A program made the position numbers and the translations under genes. Below are positions 13,629-19,712 of a stretch of DNA of 25,321 nt, in pieces. The notes under the pieces are model-generated. The model saw only the letters and a program-made list of their open reading frames with translations. It made no database searches and was not told where the DNA came from. This DNA is from a virus, in the IMG/VR virus record IMGVR_UViG_3300030098_001381, positions 1 to 25,321 of that record; one strand, 5' to 3'. Each line of letters starts with the position of its first letter. The first letter of the stretch is position 1.

Positions 13629-14083
13629 TGGCTGATCGCACAAGTAGGGATTCGCAAACCCGTGAAAAAAAAGCGAGAGTGGAAACTTGGCGACCACCAT
13701 CTACTCTTGAGGCTCCAGAACCGCCAGTTGGTTTTAAACACCGCTGGATTCGTGAGTCGGTTATGGAATTTGATGACCGAAATAACGTCCATAAGCGCCG
13801 CCGCGAAGGTTGGGAGCTTGTAAGGTCGGAAGATTACCCTGATTTCGATGCACCTGTCATTGACGAAGGAAAAAACGCTGGCGTAATCGGCGTAGGTGGT
13901 TTGGTTCTTGCTCGAATACCTGAAGAGATTGTGGAACAACGTGACGCGCATTATCGCAATGTCACAGAAAATCAAATGGATGCTGTAGATAGAGATTGGA
14001 TGCGTGAGTCTAATGCGGCTATGCCCAAACTCGCTCCACAGCGCTCAAGTAAAGTAACTTTTGGCTCAAAGGGCCAAAACTAA
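13628..14083 (+). CDS. Conserved-type head-region protein, unknown function (151 aa)
   Basis: The start shares a base with the scaffold stop (TAATG). The protein is hydrophilic: a basic N-terminus with TREKKARVETWRPPSTLEAP, then FKHRWIRESVMEFDDRNNVH and RRREGWELVRSEDYPDF (a compact globular block, about 35-80), a small hydrophobic strand pair (GVIGVGGLVLARIP) and a basic tail. No catalytic motif or membrane segment. Similar proteins lie between scaffold and capsid genes in marine phages, so a head-assembly or minor capsid role is likely; no more specific call is justified. Confidence 0.8.
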   Translation: MADRTSRDSQTREKKARVETWRPPSTLEAPEPPVGFKHRWIRESVMEFDDRNNVHKRRREGWELVRSEDYPDFDAPVIDEGKNAGVIGVGGLVLARIPEEIVEQRDAHYRNVTENQMDAVDRDWMRESNAAMPKLAPQRSSKVTFGSKGQN

Positions 14084-14103
14084 CCTCATAAGGAGAGTTT
14101 AAG

Positions 14104-14691
14104 ATGGCAAATAAAGACGCCTCTTTTGGTCTACGTCCTGCACGGATGATGAACGGCTCTGCTTTCATGAACCAACAAAACCGTTATCGTATCGCTTCTG
14201 GTGATAGCACAGCTATTTTTCAAGGCGATCTCGTAGAAGCTTTAACTGCTGGCGTTATCGCCCGTATGGCTGCTGGAGATGGTGGATTTGTTCTTGGTGT
14301 GTTCAATGGATGCCGTTACACAGACCCCACAACTGGGAAGGAAACCTTCTCAAACAGCTACCCTGGTTCAATTGCAGCTTCAGACATTGAGGCTTTCATA
14401 ATTGATTCACCAGATGTAGTTTACGAAATTCAAGGAGATGAGGCATTCCCTGTGGCTGATCTTTTTGGTAATTTCGACATCGTTGACCAATCACCTGTAG
14501 GTGACACAAGTTCAGGGATTTCCCGCATGGAACTTGATGTTAGCACTGGCGCAACAACTGCAACATTGCCTTTGAAAGCGATTGATATTTCGCAAGACCC
14601 AGAGAACAATGATGTAGCAAGCGCAAATACAAATGTGATGGTCGTTATCAATAACCACTTGCTGTCCGCTGGCACAACTGGCTTGGCATAA
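14104..14691 (+). CDS. Probable head decoration protein (195 aa)
   Basis: ATG 14104 follows AAGGAGAG (14090-14097). The sequence opens ANKDASFGLRPARMMNGSAF and is rich in short beta strands (YRIASGDSTAIFQGDLVEAL, GGFVLGVFNGCRY), without transmembrane segments or catalytic motifs. It directly precedes the major capsid gene, the usual place for decoration or stabilisation proteins, and its N-terminal pattern matches proteins annotated as capsid-associated in marine phages. It probably binds the outside of the capsid lattice; a head-fibre role cannot be excluded. Confidence 0.75.
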   Translation: MANKDASFGLRPARMMNGSAFMNQQNRYRIASGDSTAIFQGDLVEALTAGVIARMAAGDGGFVLGVFNGCRYTDPTTGKETFSNSYPGSIAASDIEAFIIDSPDVVYEIQGDEAFPVADLFGNFDIVDQSPVGDTSSGISRMELDVSTGATTATLPLKAIDISQDPENNDVASANTNVMVVINNHLLSAGTTGLA

Positions 14692-14703
14692 GGAGACTAG
14701 ATA

Positions 14704-15612
14704 ATGGCTATTTCAAGAGCGCAACTAGTTAAAGAACTAGAGCCAGGCCTGAACGCCTTGTTCGGCATGGAATACGACCGCTACGATGCACAACATGCAG
14801 AAATCTACGACACTGAATCATCAGACCGTGCGTTTGAAGAAGAGGTAATGCTCGTAGGTTTTGGTAACGCTCAGACCAAAGCTGAGGGTGCAGGTGTATC
14901 TTTCGACAACGCTTCAGAGGCATTTACCGCTCGGTACAATCACGAAACGATTGCACTGGCATTTGCTTTAACTGAAGAGGCGATGGAAGATAACTTGTAT
15001 GATCGCCTTGGCGCTCGTTACACCCGTGCATTAGCTCGTTCAATGTCACACACAAAGCAAGTTAAAGCTGCTGCCATTCTTAATAATGCGTTTGACAGTA
15101 ACTTTGCTGGCGGTGATGGCAAAGAGTTGTGTGCTACCGATCACCCACTTGCTGGTGGCGGTACGTTCCGCAATGAGTTGGCAACTGCTGCTGATCTCAA
15201 TGAAACTTCTTTAGAGAACTCTCTCATTGATATCTCAACTTTTGTTGATGAGCGAAACATGATTATTGCGTTAAGAGGAACCAAGCTTATTGTTCCAACA
15301 CAACTTCAGTTTGTGGCGGATCGTTTGCTTGAGTCTACATTACGCACAGGCACAGCCGATAATGATGTAAACGCAATCAACAACATGGGCATGTTGCCAG
15401 AGGGTTACGTTGTTAACAACTTCTTAACAGACCCAGATGCCTTCTTTATCAAAACAGACACTCCAAATGGATTTAAACATTTTGAGCGTACTCCAATGTC
15501 TACAGGCATGGAAGCTGACTTTGATTCAGGTAACATGAGGTTTAAAGCTCGTGAGCGTTACAGCTTTGGCTTTTCAGACCCTCGTTGTGTATTTGGTTCC
15601 CCAGGAGCTTAA
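14704..15612 (+). CDS. Major capsid protein (Mu gpT-like, HK97 fold)
   Basis: ATG 14704 follows AAGGAG (14692-14697). The 302-aa protein shows the Mu gpT-like major head pattern. There is a short N-terminal arm; an E-loop-like segment (about 45-80); the A-domain helix ETIALAFALTEEAMEDNLYD (81-100); a spine helix RALARSMSHTKQVKAAAILN; the signature CATDHPLAGG (143-152); and late strands with GTKLIVPTQLQFVADRLLES and FKHFERTPM. No long N-terminal delta domain is present, consistent with a separate scaffold. It forms the icosahedral shell; the upstream co-chaperonin probably assists folding. A strong terminator follows directly. Confidence 0.92.
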   Translation: MAISRAQLVKELEPGLNALFGMEYDRYDAQHAEIYDTESSDRAFEEEVMLVGFGNAQTKAEGAGVSFDNASEAFTARYNHETIALAFALTEEAMEDNLYDRLGARYTRALARSMSHTKQVKAAAILNNAFDSNFAGGDGKELCATDHPLAGGGTFRNELATAADLNETSLENSLIDISTFVDERNMIIALRGTKLIVPTQLQFVADRLLESTLRTGTADNDVNAINNMGMLPEGYVVNNFLTDPDAFFIKTDTPNGFKHFERTPMSTGMEADFDSGNMRFKARERYSFGFSDPRCVFGSPGA

Positions 15613-15628
15613 TACGAATAATTGTTCT

Positions 15629-15658
15629 AAAAGGGCGGCTTCCATGTCGCCCTTTTTT
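15629..15658 (+). terminator. Rho-independent terminator after the capsid gene
   Basis: AAAAGGGCGGC (15629-15639) pairs with GTCGCCCTTTT (15646-15656) with one G-U pair, a 6-nt loop TTCCAT and a T-run 15653-15658. It ends the head unit 17 nt after the capsid stop. Leaky termination here would raise capsid mRNA over the downstream genes. Confidence 0.9.
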
Positions 15659-15681
15659 ATTGTATAGTTAACCATCCCTGA

Positions 15682-15700
15682 CAGTCGTATGGTGCGACTG
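15682..15700 (+). other. Short inverted repeat in the capsid/tail intergenic gap
   Basis: CAGTCG (15682-15687) and CGACTG (15695-15700) flank a 7-nt spacer, between the terminator and the ribosome-binding site AGGAGA (15715-15720). It could be a 5' mRNA hairpin or an operator. TATAGT at 15663-15668 resembles a -10 box but has no convincing -35 partner. Confidence 0.4.
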
Positions 15701-15725
15701 ACACTAGCCACGACAGGAGATTACA

Positions 15726-16208
15726 TTGGCTAACACCACTTTTAACGGTCCCGTCCGTTCAGAAAACGGGTTCAAAAACGTCATTAAAAGCGCCACAACT
15801 GGTGAACTTACCAGCGAAATGACACTTTCTGTTTACACCGCAACTGTAACAGTCGCTAACGGTGCTACGACAGGAAAAGAGTCATCTATTGGCATTCCGT
15901 CAAACTTTATCCCTATGGGCGTGATGATTGCTGTAACTGGCGCAGCTTCTAATGCTGTCAACCTTGTTGATATTGGCACAGATGCTGATACAGACGGATT
16001 TGTTGACGGTATTACTGCCGCAGTAAACTCAACAGGATTTAAAGGGTTCTTCCCTTGTAATGGTGTGCTAGGTATGTCTGGTGGAGCAACCACCGCTGCT
16101 ACAGCCACCGCAGATGAGGTTGAGGTTGTAGTTTCTGGCGATCCAGGTGCTGACACAACAATAGTGATGAAGTTCATAGGCATTTCTAGCTCATCAGACG
16201 CTTCGTAG
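15726..16208 (+). CDS. Structural-type protein of unknown function (160 aa)
   Basis: The start is TTG 15726, six nt after AGGAGA, reading MANTTFNGPVRSENGFKNVI, a phage opening often seen in virion proteins of marine phages. The rest is Ala/Thr/Val/Gly-rich and beta-like with no membrane segment or enzyme motif. It is first in the unit after the capsid terminator. A head decoration or head-fibre protein is likely; the use of TTG suggests lower expression than the capsid gene. Confidence 0.75.
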   Translation: MANTTFNGPVRSENGFKNVIKSATTGELTSEMTLSVYTATVTVANGATTGKESSIGIPSNFIPMGVMIAVTGAASNAVNLVDIGTDADTDGFVDGITAAVNSTGFKGFFPCNGVLGMSGGATTAATATADEVEVVVSGDPGADTTIVMKFIGISSSSDAS

Positions 16209-16217
16209 GAGGCTATT

Positions 16218-16499
16218 ATGGCTGGTCCAGTAAAAGCCTTTAATCATGCACAAGGAGCATCTGCCGCAGTTGTTGGCCCTGCAAGGTCGAGAATACGTCA
16301 GATTGTGATATTTGCTGATGCAGCAGGCGCTTTCACAATAAAGAATGGAAGTGCTAGTGGAGAGGTTTTAATTACGCAAACTTTTCCTACAGGACTTCAT
16401 CATCTAAATATCCCTGATGATGGTATTATAGCTACTGACGGCGCATTTGTTGCAGCGTTTACAGGCTCTAGTAATCAGTTGACAATATTCTTGTCATAA
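16218..16499 (+). CDS. Small beta-rich structural-type protein (93 aa)
   Basis: The start ATG 16218 follows TAGGAGG (16206-16212). The sequence alternates strand-like segments (RIRQIVIFADAAGAFTIKNG, GEVLITQTFP, NQLTIFLS) with turns and is neutral, a small jelly-roll or beta-sandwich layout typical of virion surface proteins. Similar short proteins follow capsid genes in marine phages. No specific function can be assigned; probable virion component. Confidence 0.75.
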   Translation: MAGPVKAFNHAQGASAAVVGPARSRIRQIVIFADAAGAFTIKNGSASGEVLITQTFPTGLHHLNIPDDGIIATDGAFVAAFTGSSNQLTIFLS

Positions 16500-16509
16500 G
16501 GAGTTGGCT

Positions 16510-16794
16510 ATGGCTCGTAAAAGAGACAAGCAGCCGCCTAAAACTAAAAAGTATTTCCGCTCCACTAAAAGTGGGGCGGGAATGACTAAAGCTGGTGTTG
16601 CGCGATATAGGCGTGAAAACCCTGGTTCTAAACTTAAAACCGCAGTAACTGGTAAGGTTAAAAAAGGATCTGCTGCTGCTAAAAGGCGTAAATCTTTTTG
16701 CGCTAGAAGCGCTGGTCAAATGAAAAAGTTTCCAAAAGCAGCAAAAAATCCTAATAGCCGTTTACGCCAAGCAAGGCGGAGGTGGAAGTGTTAA
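16510..16794 (+). CDS. Lys/Arg-rich small protein, DUF6321-like (94 aa)
   Basis: ATG 16510 lies six nt after AAGGAG (16498-16503); TTG 16504 overlaps that site's spacing and is less likely. The pattern GMTKAGVARYRRENPGSKLK, then RRKSFCARSAGQMKKF and NPNSRLRQARRRWKC, matches the DUF6321-type small basic protein of many phages as I know it, including the RKSFCAR core and the terminal W-x-C. The function of that family is unknown. High Lys/Arg and two cysteines suggest DNA or RNA binding, perhaps condensation of packaged DNA. First member of a run of basic proteins to 18367. Confidence 0.83.
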   Translation: MARKRDKQPPKTKKYFRSTKSGAGMTKAGVARYRRENPGSKLKTAVTGKVKKGSAAAKRRKSFCARSAGQMKKFPKAAKNPNSRLRQARRRWKC

Positions 16795-17039
16795 ATTTCA
16801 ATACTTTAATTAGTGGCGCTACCCTAGCTTTTATCGGCTGGATAGCTTTTTCTGTTGTTGAGTTAAAAACAGAAACTGCCGTGATATCTGTTAAGGTAGA
16901 CCAAAATCATAAGCTTTTAGCAGAACTTTGGGATTTCTATTTACAGGAGAGGGTCAATGCCGATATCGCGTGGGCAACTCGCAAGCCAAATTTCAAAACC
17001 TCCACAAAAGAAAAAATGGAGCAAGAAGCGAAAAGCTAA
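16788..17039 (+). CDS. Small N-terminally anchored membrane protein (83 aa)
   Basis: The start is GTG 16788, five nt after GGAGG (16778-16782); GTG 16782 is an alternative. One transmembrane helix (about 8-26, ISGATLAFIGWIAFSVVEL) is followed by a helical segment (VISVKVDQNHKLLAELWDFY) and a basic-acidic tail. It is the only membrane protein among the basic proteins. It overlaps the previous gene by 7 nt, and its end overlaps the 16957 gene by 83 nt in another frame. Function unknown. Confidence 0.75.
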   Translation: MLNFNTLISGATLAFIGWIAFSVVELKTETAVISVKVDQNHKLLAELWDFYLQERVNADIAWATRKPNFKTSTKEKMEQEAKS

Positions 17040-17112
17040 AATAAACTGCAAACGTCCTAAAGGTTTTAGTCAAAAAGCATATTGTGCTGGCAAGAAAAAG
17101 AGAAAGAAATGA
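16957..17112 (+). CDS. 51-aa Lys/Arg-rich protein with KGFSQKAYC motif
   Basis: ATG 16957 follows AGGAGAGGG (16945-16953). The 51-aa product begins MPISRGQLASQISKPP and ends in KRPKGFSQKAYCAGKKKRKK; a Pro-Lys-Gly-Phe-Ser-Gln-Lys-Ala-x-Cys block is a pattern I know from small phage proteins. Twenty of 51 residues are Lys or Arg and there are two cysteines. It starts inside the membrane-protein gene in another frame and its stop overlaps the next start as ATGA (17109-17112). The good ribosome-binding site, the motif and the coupling support a real gene. Role unknown, possibly nucleic-acid binding. Confidence 0.78.
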   Translation: MPISRGQLASQISKPPQKKKWSKKRKAKINCKRPKGFSQKAYCAGKKKRKK

Positions 17113-17234
17113 ATAAAAACAAAAAAGCAAAAGTTAAAAAAGTTATTAAAGGTTTGAAAAAAGCATCTAAACTACATGCTAAACAAGCAAAAAGTTTAAA
17201 AGGTGTGTTAAATGGCAAAAAGAAAAGATCCTAA
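17109..17234 (+). CDS. 41-aa Lys-rich peptide
   Basis: ATG 17109 overlaps the previous stop (ATGA) and the frame closes at TAA 17232-17234, 23 nt inside the next gene. Sixteen of 41 residues are Lys. The peptide reads as one amphipathic helix (KVIKGLKKASKLHAKQAKSL, 11-30) followed by KGVLNGKKKRS. The ribosome-binding site is weak, so translation would rely on coupling. It is close in style to short basic peptides in marine phages. The codons for KGV also give the AAAGG site of the 17212 gene. Confidence 0.65.
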   Translation: MNKNKKAKVKKVIKGLKKASKLHAKQAKSLKGVLNGKKKRS

Positions 17235-17508
17235 AGTAGGTACAGGTAAAAAACCAAAAGGAAGCGGGAGAAGACTTTATACCGATGAAAACCCAAAAGA
17301 CACTGTATCTATAAAGTTTGCCACTCCTACTGATGCAAGGGCCACAGTTTCTAAGGTTAAAAAGATAAACAAACCATTTGCTAGAAAGATACAAATACTT
17401 ACAGTTGGTGAGCAAAGGGCCAAAGTTATGGGCAAAACGCAAGTGGCAAGTATATTTAAAAAAGGCAAAGAAAGTTTAAGAAAGGCTAGAAAAAATGCAA
17501 AAACGTAG
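17212..17508 (+). CDS. Basic phage protein of the KKPKGSGRRLYTDENP type (98 aa)
   Basis: ATG 17212 follows AAAGGTG (17200-17206). The N-terminus (AKRKDPKVGTGKKPKGSGRR then LYTDENPKDTVSIKF) is a pattern I recognise from many marine phages, with function unknown. A helical region rich in Lys/Arg follows (TPTDARATVSKVKKINKPFA; QILTVGEQRAKVMGKT), ending in a basic tail. No membrane segment or catalytic signature. The context among small basic proteins favours a nucleic-acid or virion-interior role. It overlaps the 17495 gene by 14 nt. Confidence 0.83.
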   Translation: MAKRKDPKVGTGKKPKGSGRRLYTDENPKDTVSIKFATPTDARATVSKVKKINKPFARKIQILTVGEQRAKVMGKTQVASIFKKGKESLRKARKNAKT

Positions 17509-17719
17509 CGGAACACCAAAAGGCCTTACTTATTTTAGGAAAGGTGGTGCGGCTTCTAAAAAGTCAAAAGGTAGTAAAATATGTCCAGAGGGTAAAGCCT
17601 GGGCAAAACGTACTTTTGATACATACCCAAGCGCATATGCAAACCTTGCTGCATCAAAGTATTGTAAAGACCCTAATTACGCTAAAAAGTCTAAGGGCGG
17701 CAAAAGAAAGGGTAAGTAA
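17495..17719 (+). CDS. Basic protein with YPSAYAN motif (74 aa)
   Basis: ATG 17495 lies in the end of the previous gene, with AAAGG at 17482-17486 upstream. It has FRKGGAA (14-20), the recurrent GG motif. Then KAWAKRTFDTYPSAYANLAA (34-53) and SKYCKDPNY, a W-A-K-x-x-F-x-x-Y-P-S-A-Y-A-N pattern I know from short basic proteins of phages and large DNA viruses. The end is Lys/Gly-rich (KSKGGKRKGK). Two cysteines (30, 57). No function is established for this pattern. Likely acts with the neighbouring basic proteins; the next gene shares a base with its stop. Confidence 0.82.
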   Translation: MQKRSGTPKGLTYFRKGGAASKKSKGSKICPEGKAWAKRTFDTYPSAYANLAASKYCKDPNYAKKSKGGKRKGK

Positions 17720-18087
17720 TGGGGGAGCTTAAAAAATGGCTAAAACAAGATTGGGTTAGGATTGGCACTGATGGAAGTATCAAAGGTAAATGTGGTACAT
17801 CTAAAGACAAGAAAAACCCAGACCGCTGCCTACCAGCTTCAAAGGCTAGAAGCCTCTCAAAGGCTGAAAGAGCGTCTACAGCAAGAAAGAAAAAGAGAGC
17901 GGGAGCAAAAGGCAAGACAGTGGTATCTAATACAAAACAAGCCAAAGTCAGAAACCTCGCAAAGGGAGGTCCAGCTAAACGCCCTTTCAAGGGCAAAAAG
18001 GTGGCTGGCACGGCTGTTGCTAGGGGATGCGGTGTGATAATGTCTAACCGTAGAAAACGCACAAAAGGTGCGGTAACTCAGTCATAA
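17719..18087 (+). CDS. Basic protein with CLPASKARSLSKAER motif (122 aa)
   Basis: The start shares a base with the previous stop (TAATG). The N-terminal part (LKKWLKQDWVRIGTDGSIKG, 4-23; KCGTSKDKKNPDRCLPASKA, 24-43; RSLSKAERASTARKKKR, 44-60) is a compact motif I know from small phage and virus proteins (DUF5872-like; the exact Pfam should be checked). Two cysteines at 25 and 37 bracket a Lys/Asp loop and may bind metal. The rest is a basic tail containing LAKGGPA (80-86) and RPFKG. Function unknown; nucleic-acid binding is inferred. Confidence 0.82.
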   Translation: MGELKKWLKQDWVRIGTDGSIKGKCGTSKDKKNPDRCLPASKARSLSKAERASTARKKKRAGAKGKTVVSNTKQAKVRNLAKGGPAKRPFKGKKVAGTAVARGCGVIMSNRRKRTKGAVTQS

Positions 18088-18097
18088 GGAGACTTAA

Positions 18098-18367
18098 ATG
18101 GCTATGAAGAAAAAAGGCTACCGTGCTGGTGGCAAAGTTAAAAAAATGGCTAAAGGTGGCGCTGCTGGCGGCAAGAAAATGAGAAGAATGGCTAAAGGTG
18201 GTGCTGCTGGTGGCAAAAAGATAAGAAGAATGTCCAAGGGTGGCGCTATGGGCGGCAAAAAAGTCAGAAGAATGTCTAAAGGTGGAACCGCTGGCGGCAA
18301 GAAAATGACTGTTGCACAACTTCGTTCTGCTGCTAAAAAGCTAGGATACAAAGTATCTAAAGCATAA
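18098..18367 (+). CDS. Lys/Gly-rich tandem-repeat protein (89 aa)
   Basis: ATG 18098 follows AAGGAG (18087-18092). The protein is made mostly of four tandem 14-residue units (15-28, 29-42, 43-56, 57-70) of the form (K/R)(K/R)M(A/S)KGG(A/T)(A/M)GGKK(M/I/V). An earlier partial element, YRAGGKV, lies at 8-14. Thirty of 89 residues are Lys or Arg. The tail (TVAQLRSAAKKLGYKVSKA, 71-89) is a separate short helical piece faintly resembling SAP or Rho-N DNA-binding helices. A flexible, highly positive repeat fits DNA neutralisation inside the head or RNA binding. Each repeat is also a copy of the GG motif found in other proteins here. Confidence 0.85.
   Translation: MAMKKKGYRAGGKVKKMAKGGAAGGKKMRRMAKGGAAGGKKIRRMSKGGAMGGKKVRRMSKGGTAGGKKMTVAQLRSAAKKLGYKVSKA
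18140..18307 (+). repeat. Four tandem 42-bp coding repeats
   Basis: Four head-to-tail 42-nt units coding for the 14-residue repeats of the 18098 gene. The DNA copies differ at many third positions and a few amino acids, so the array is diverged rather than freshly duplicated. Confidence 0.85.
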
Positions 18368-19044
18368 TGCCATATTTATATAGCAATGTTCCCTACTTTA
18401 AGGCATGGGTGCGGCGCGAGTATACTCATAACCATGAGGACTATCATGGTGAGTTTTTGCACGCAATGGTCGTTGGCGTAACGTCCATGCCTAACAGATG
18501 TCTAAGTTTCCAAGTTATGTTTACTGGAAGTGAAGCAGAAGGTGAGGAAGAAGATACGGTACATGGAGGTGCAATGTGGGCTAGAATGCCCATAACCGCT
18601 CTAGTTGCTGATATACCTTTAGAGGAATGGCCTGAACCAATGAACACATATGATGCTCAACCTTGGGATTGTTCATCACATAATCACGCTGTTTATGTGA
18701 TAGACCGAGCTACGCCCTGCCCTTGGTTGGCTAAAATAAATAGTGAGTTTTTTCCTGCAAAGTATCTTTTTACAGTAGATTACTCCGAGTCTGAGATAGC
18801 AGATGATCCAGCACAGCATAAACAAAGTCATGTTTTGCAACTGCTTGATGCTGGTGAATGGACAGGAAACATTGTTGCCCTGCCTAATAATCGTGTAAGG
18901 GTTACACACCCTGCTTGGTTTGAAACAGGCGAAGGTGCGCCACATTTCAAGCCCTCTCAGCATATACACTATTCAAAAAGTGATTTAGACTATACACTAG
19001 ATGTAAATAGGATATTTGATAACCTTTACAATGAGGAAGAGTGA
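18367..19044 (+). CDS. Conserved-type marine phage protein, unknown function (225 aa)
   Basis: The start shares a base with the previous stop (TAATG). This is a globular, acidic, aromatic-rich protein without membrane segments or low complexity: PYFKAWVRREYTHNHEDYHG (9-28), RCLSFQVMFTGSEAE, HGGAMWARMPITALV, DDPAQHKQSHVLQLLDAGEW and NNRVRVTHPAWFETGEGAP. The many His and Trp residues in conserved-looking blocks suggest a well-folded domain, perhaps metal-binding. I associate it with a hypothetical found just before the adaptor genes in marine phages. A neck or tail role is inferred from position. Confidence 0.82.
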   Translation: MPYLYSNVPYFKAWVRREYTHNHEDYHGEFLHAMVVGVTSMPNRCLSFQVMFTGSEAEGEEEDTVHGGAMWARMPITALVADIPLEEWPEPMNTYDAQPWDCSSHNHAVYVIDRATPCPWLAKINSEFFPAKYLFTVDYSESEIADDPAQHKQSHVLQLLDAGEWTGNIVALPNNRVRVTHPAWFETGEGAPHFKPSQHIHYSKSDLDYTLDVNRIFDNLYNEEE

Positions 19045-19712
19045 TGGCTGTTTCTGGCTCAACCGATTTTGAATTAGATGTATCTGATTACATTGAAGAG
19101 GCCTTCGAGCGTTGTGGTTTAGAGGTTAAAACAGGTTATGACCTAAAAACAGCCAAGCGCTCGATGAACCTCATGTTTGCGGAGTGGGCAAACAGGGGTC
19201 TTAACCAATGGACTATAGTTCAAAGAACAATATCACTTACAGCAGGAACTAATAGTTATACGCTTGGATCTGATGTTATTGATGTTTTGTCTGCTGTTGT
19301 TCGCAGGAGTAATACAGACATTAGTATGTCTAAAATTAGTCGTGATGAATATTTGAACATTCCAGAAAAAACTACTCAAGGCAGGCCAACACAGTTCTTT
19401 ATTGACAGGCAGGTAACGCCTGCAATCAAAATATGGCCCGCTCCTGAAAATGCTACTGATGTTATCTACTATGATACTTTAACTAGAATTGATGATGCAG
19501 ATACTTTCACCAATACCGTTGATGTGCCGTTTAGATTTTATCCGTGTTTAGCTGCTGGTTTGGCATACTATTTATCAATAAAACGTGCGCCAGATCGTAT
19601 TCAAATGTTAAAAGCTGTTTATGAAGAAGAATTTGATAGAGCTTTAACAGAAGATAGAGATAGGGCTTCTTTTAACGTAGCTCCTAGTTTAAGTTTTTAC
19701 AGGGTGTCGTAA
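19044..19712 (+). CDS. Head-tail adaptor protein 1 (SU10 adaptor-like)
   Basis: ATG 19044 shares a base with the previous stop (TGATG); GTG 19041 is an alternative. The 222-aa protein has an N-terminal helix pair (DVSDYIEEAFERCGLEVKTG; AKRSMNLMFAEWANRGLNQW), a beta region (TISLTAGTNSYTLGSDVIDV), then PTQFFID and IKIWPAPENATDVIYYDTL, and a C-terminal helical part (FRFYPCLAAGLAYYLSIKRA; YEEEFDRALTED). This layout matches phage adaptor/connector proteins that attach to the portal and form the first neck ring. The 20825-21469 gene has the same layout with little identity. Marked as adaptor by architecture; P22 gp4-like function is inferred. Confidence 0.78.
   Translation: MAVSGSTDFELDVSDYIEEAFERCGLEVKTGYDLKTAKRSMNLMFAEWANRGLNQWTIVQRTISLTAGTNSYTLGSDVIDVLSAVVRRSNTDISMSKISRDEYLNIPEKTTQGRPTQFFIDRQVTPAIKIWPAPENATDVIYYDTLTRIDDADTFTNTVDVPFRFYPCLAAGLAYYLSIKRAPDRIQMLKAVYEEEFDRALTEDRDRASFNVAPSLSFYRVS

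Noticed and set aside
14704-15612. A separate prohead protease in the head region
   Set aside because: None of the proteins between 12192 and 15612 shows a Ser/His/Asp or ClpP-like protease pattern; absence in the window does not exclude one elsewhere.
17762-18037. Alternative Lys/Gln-rich frame inside the 17719 gene
   Set aside because: Shadow caused by the AAR-rich codons; the 17719 frame has the recognised motif and a coupled start.
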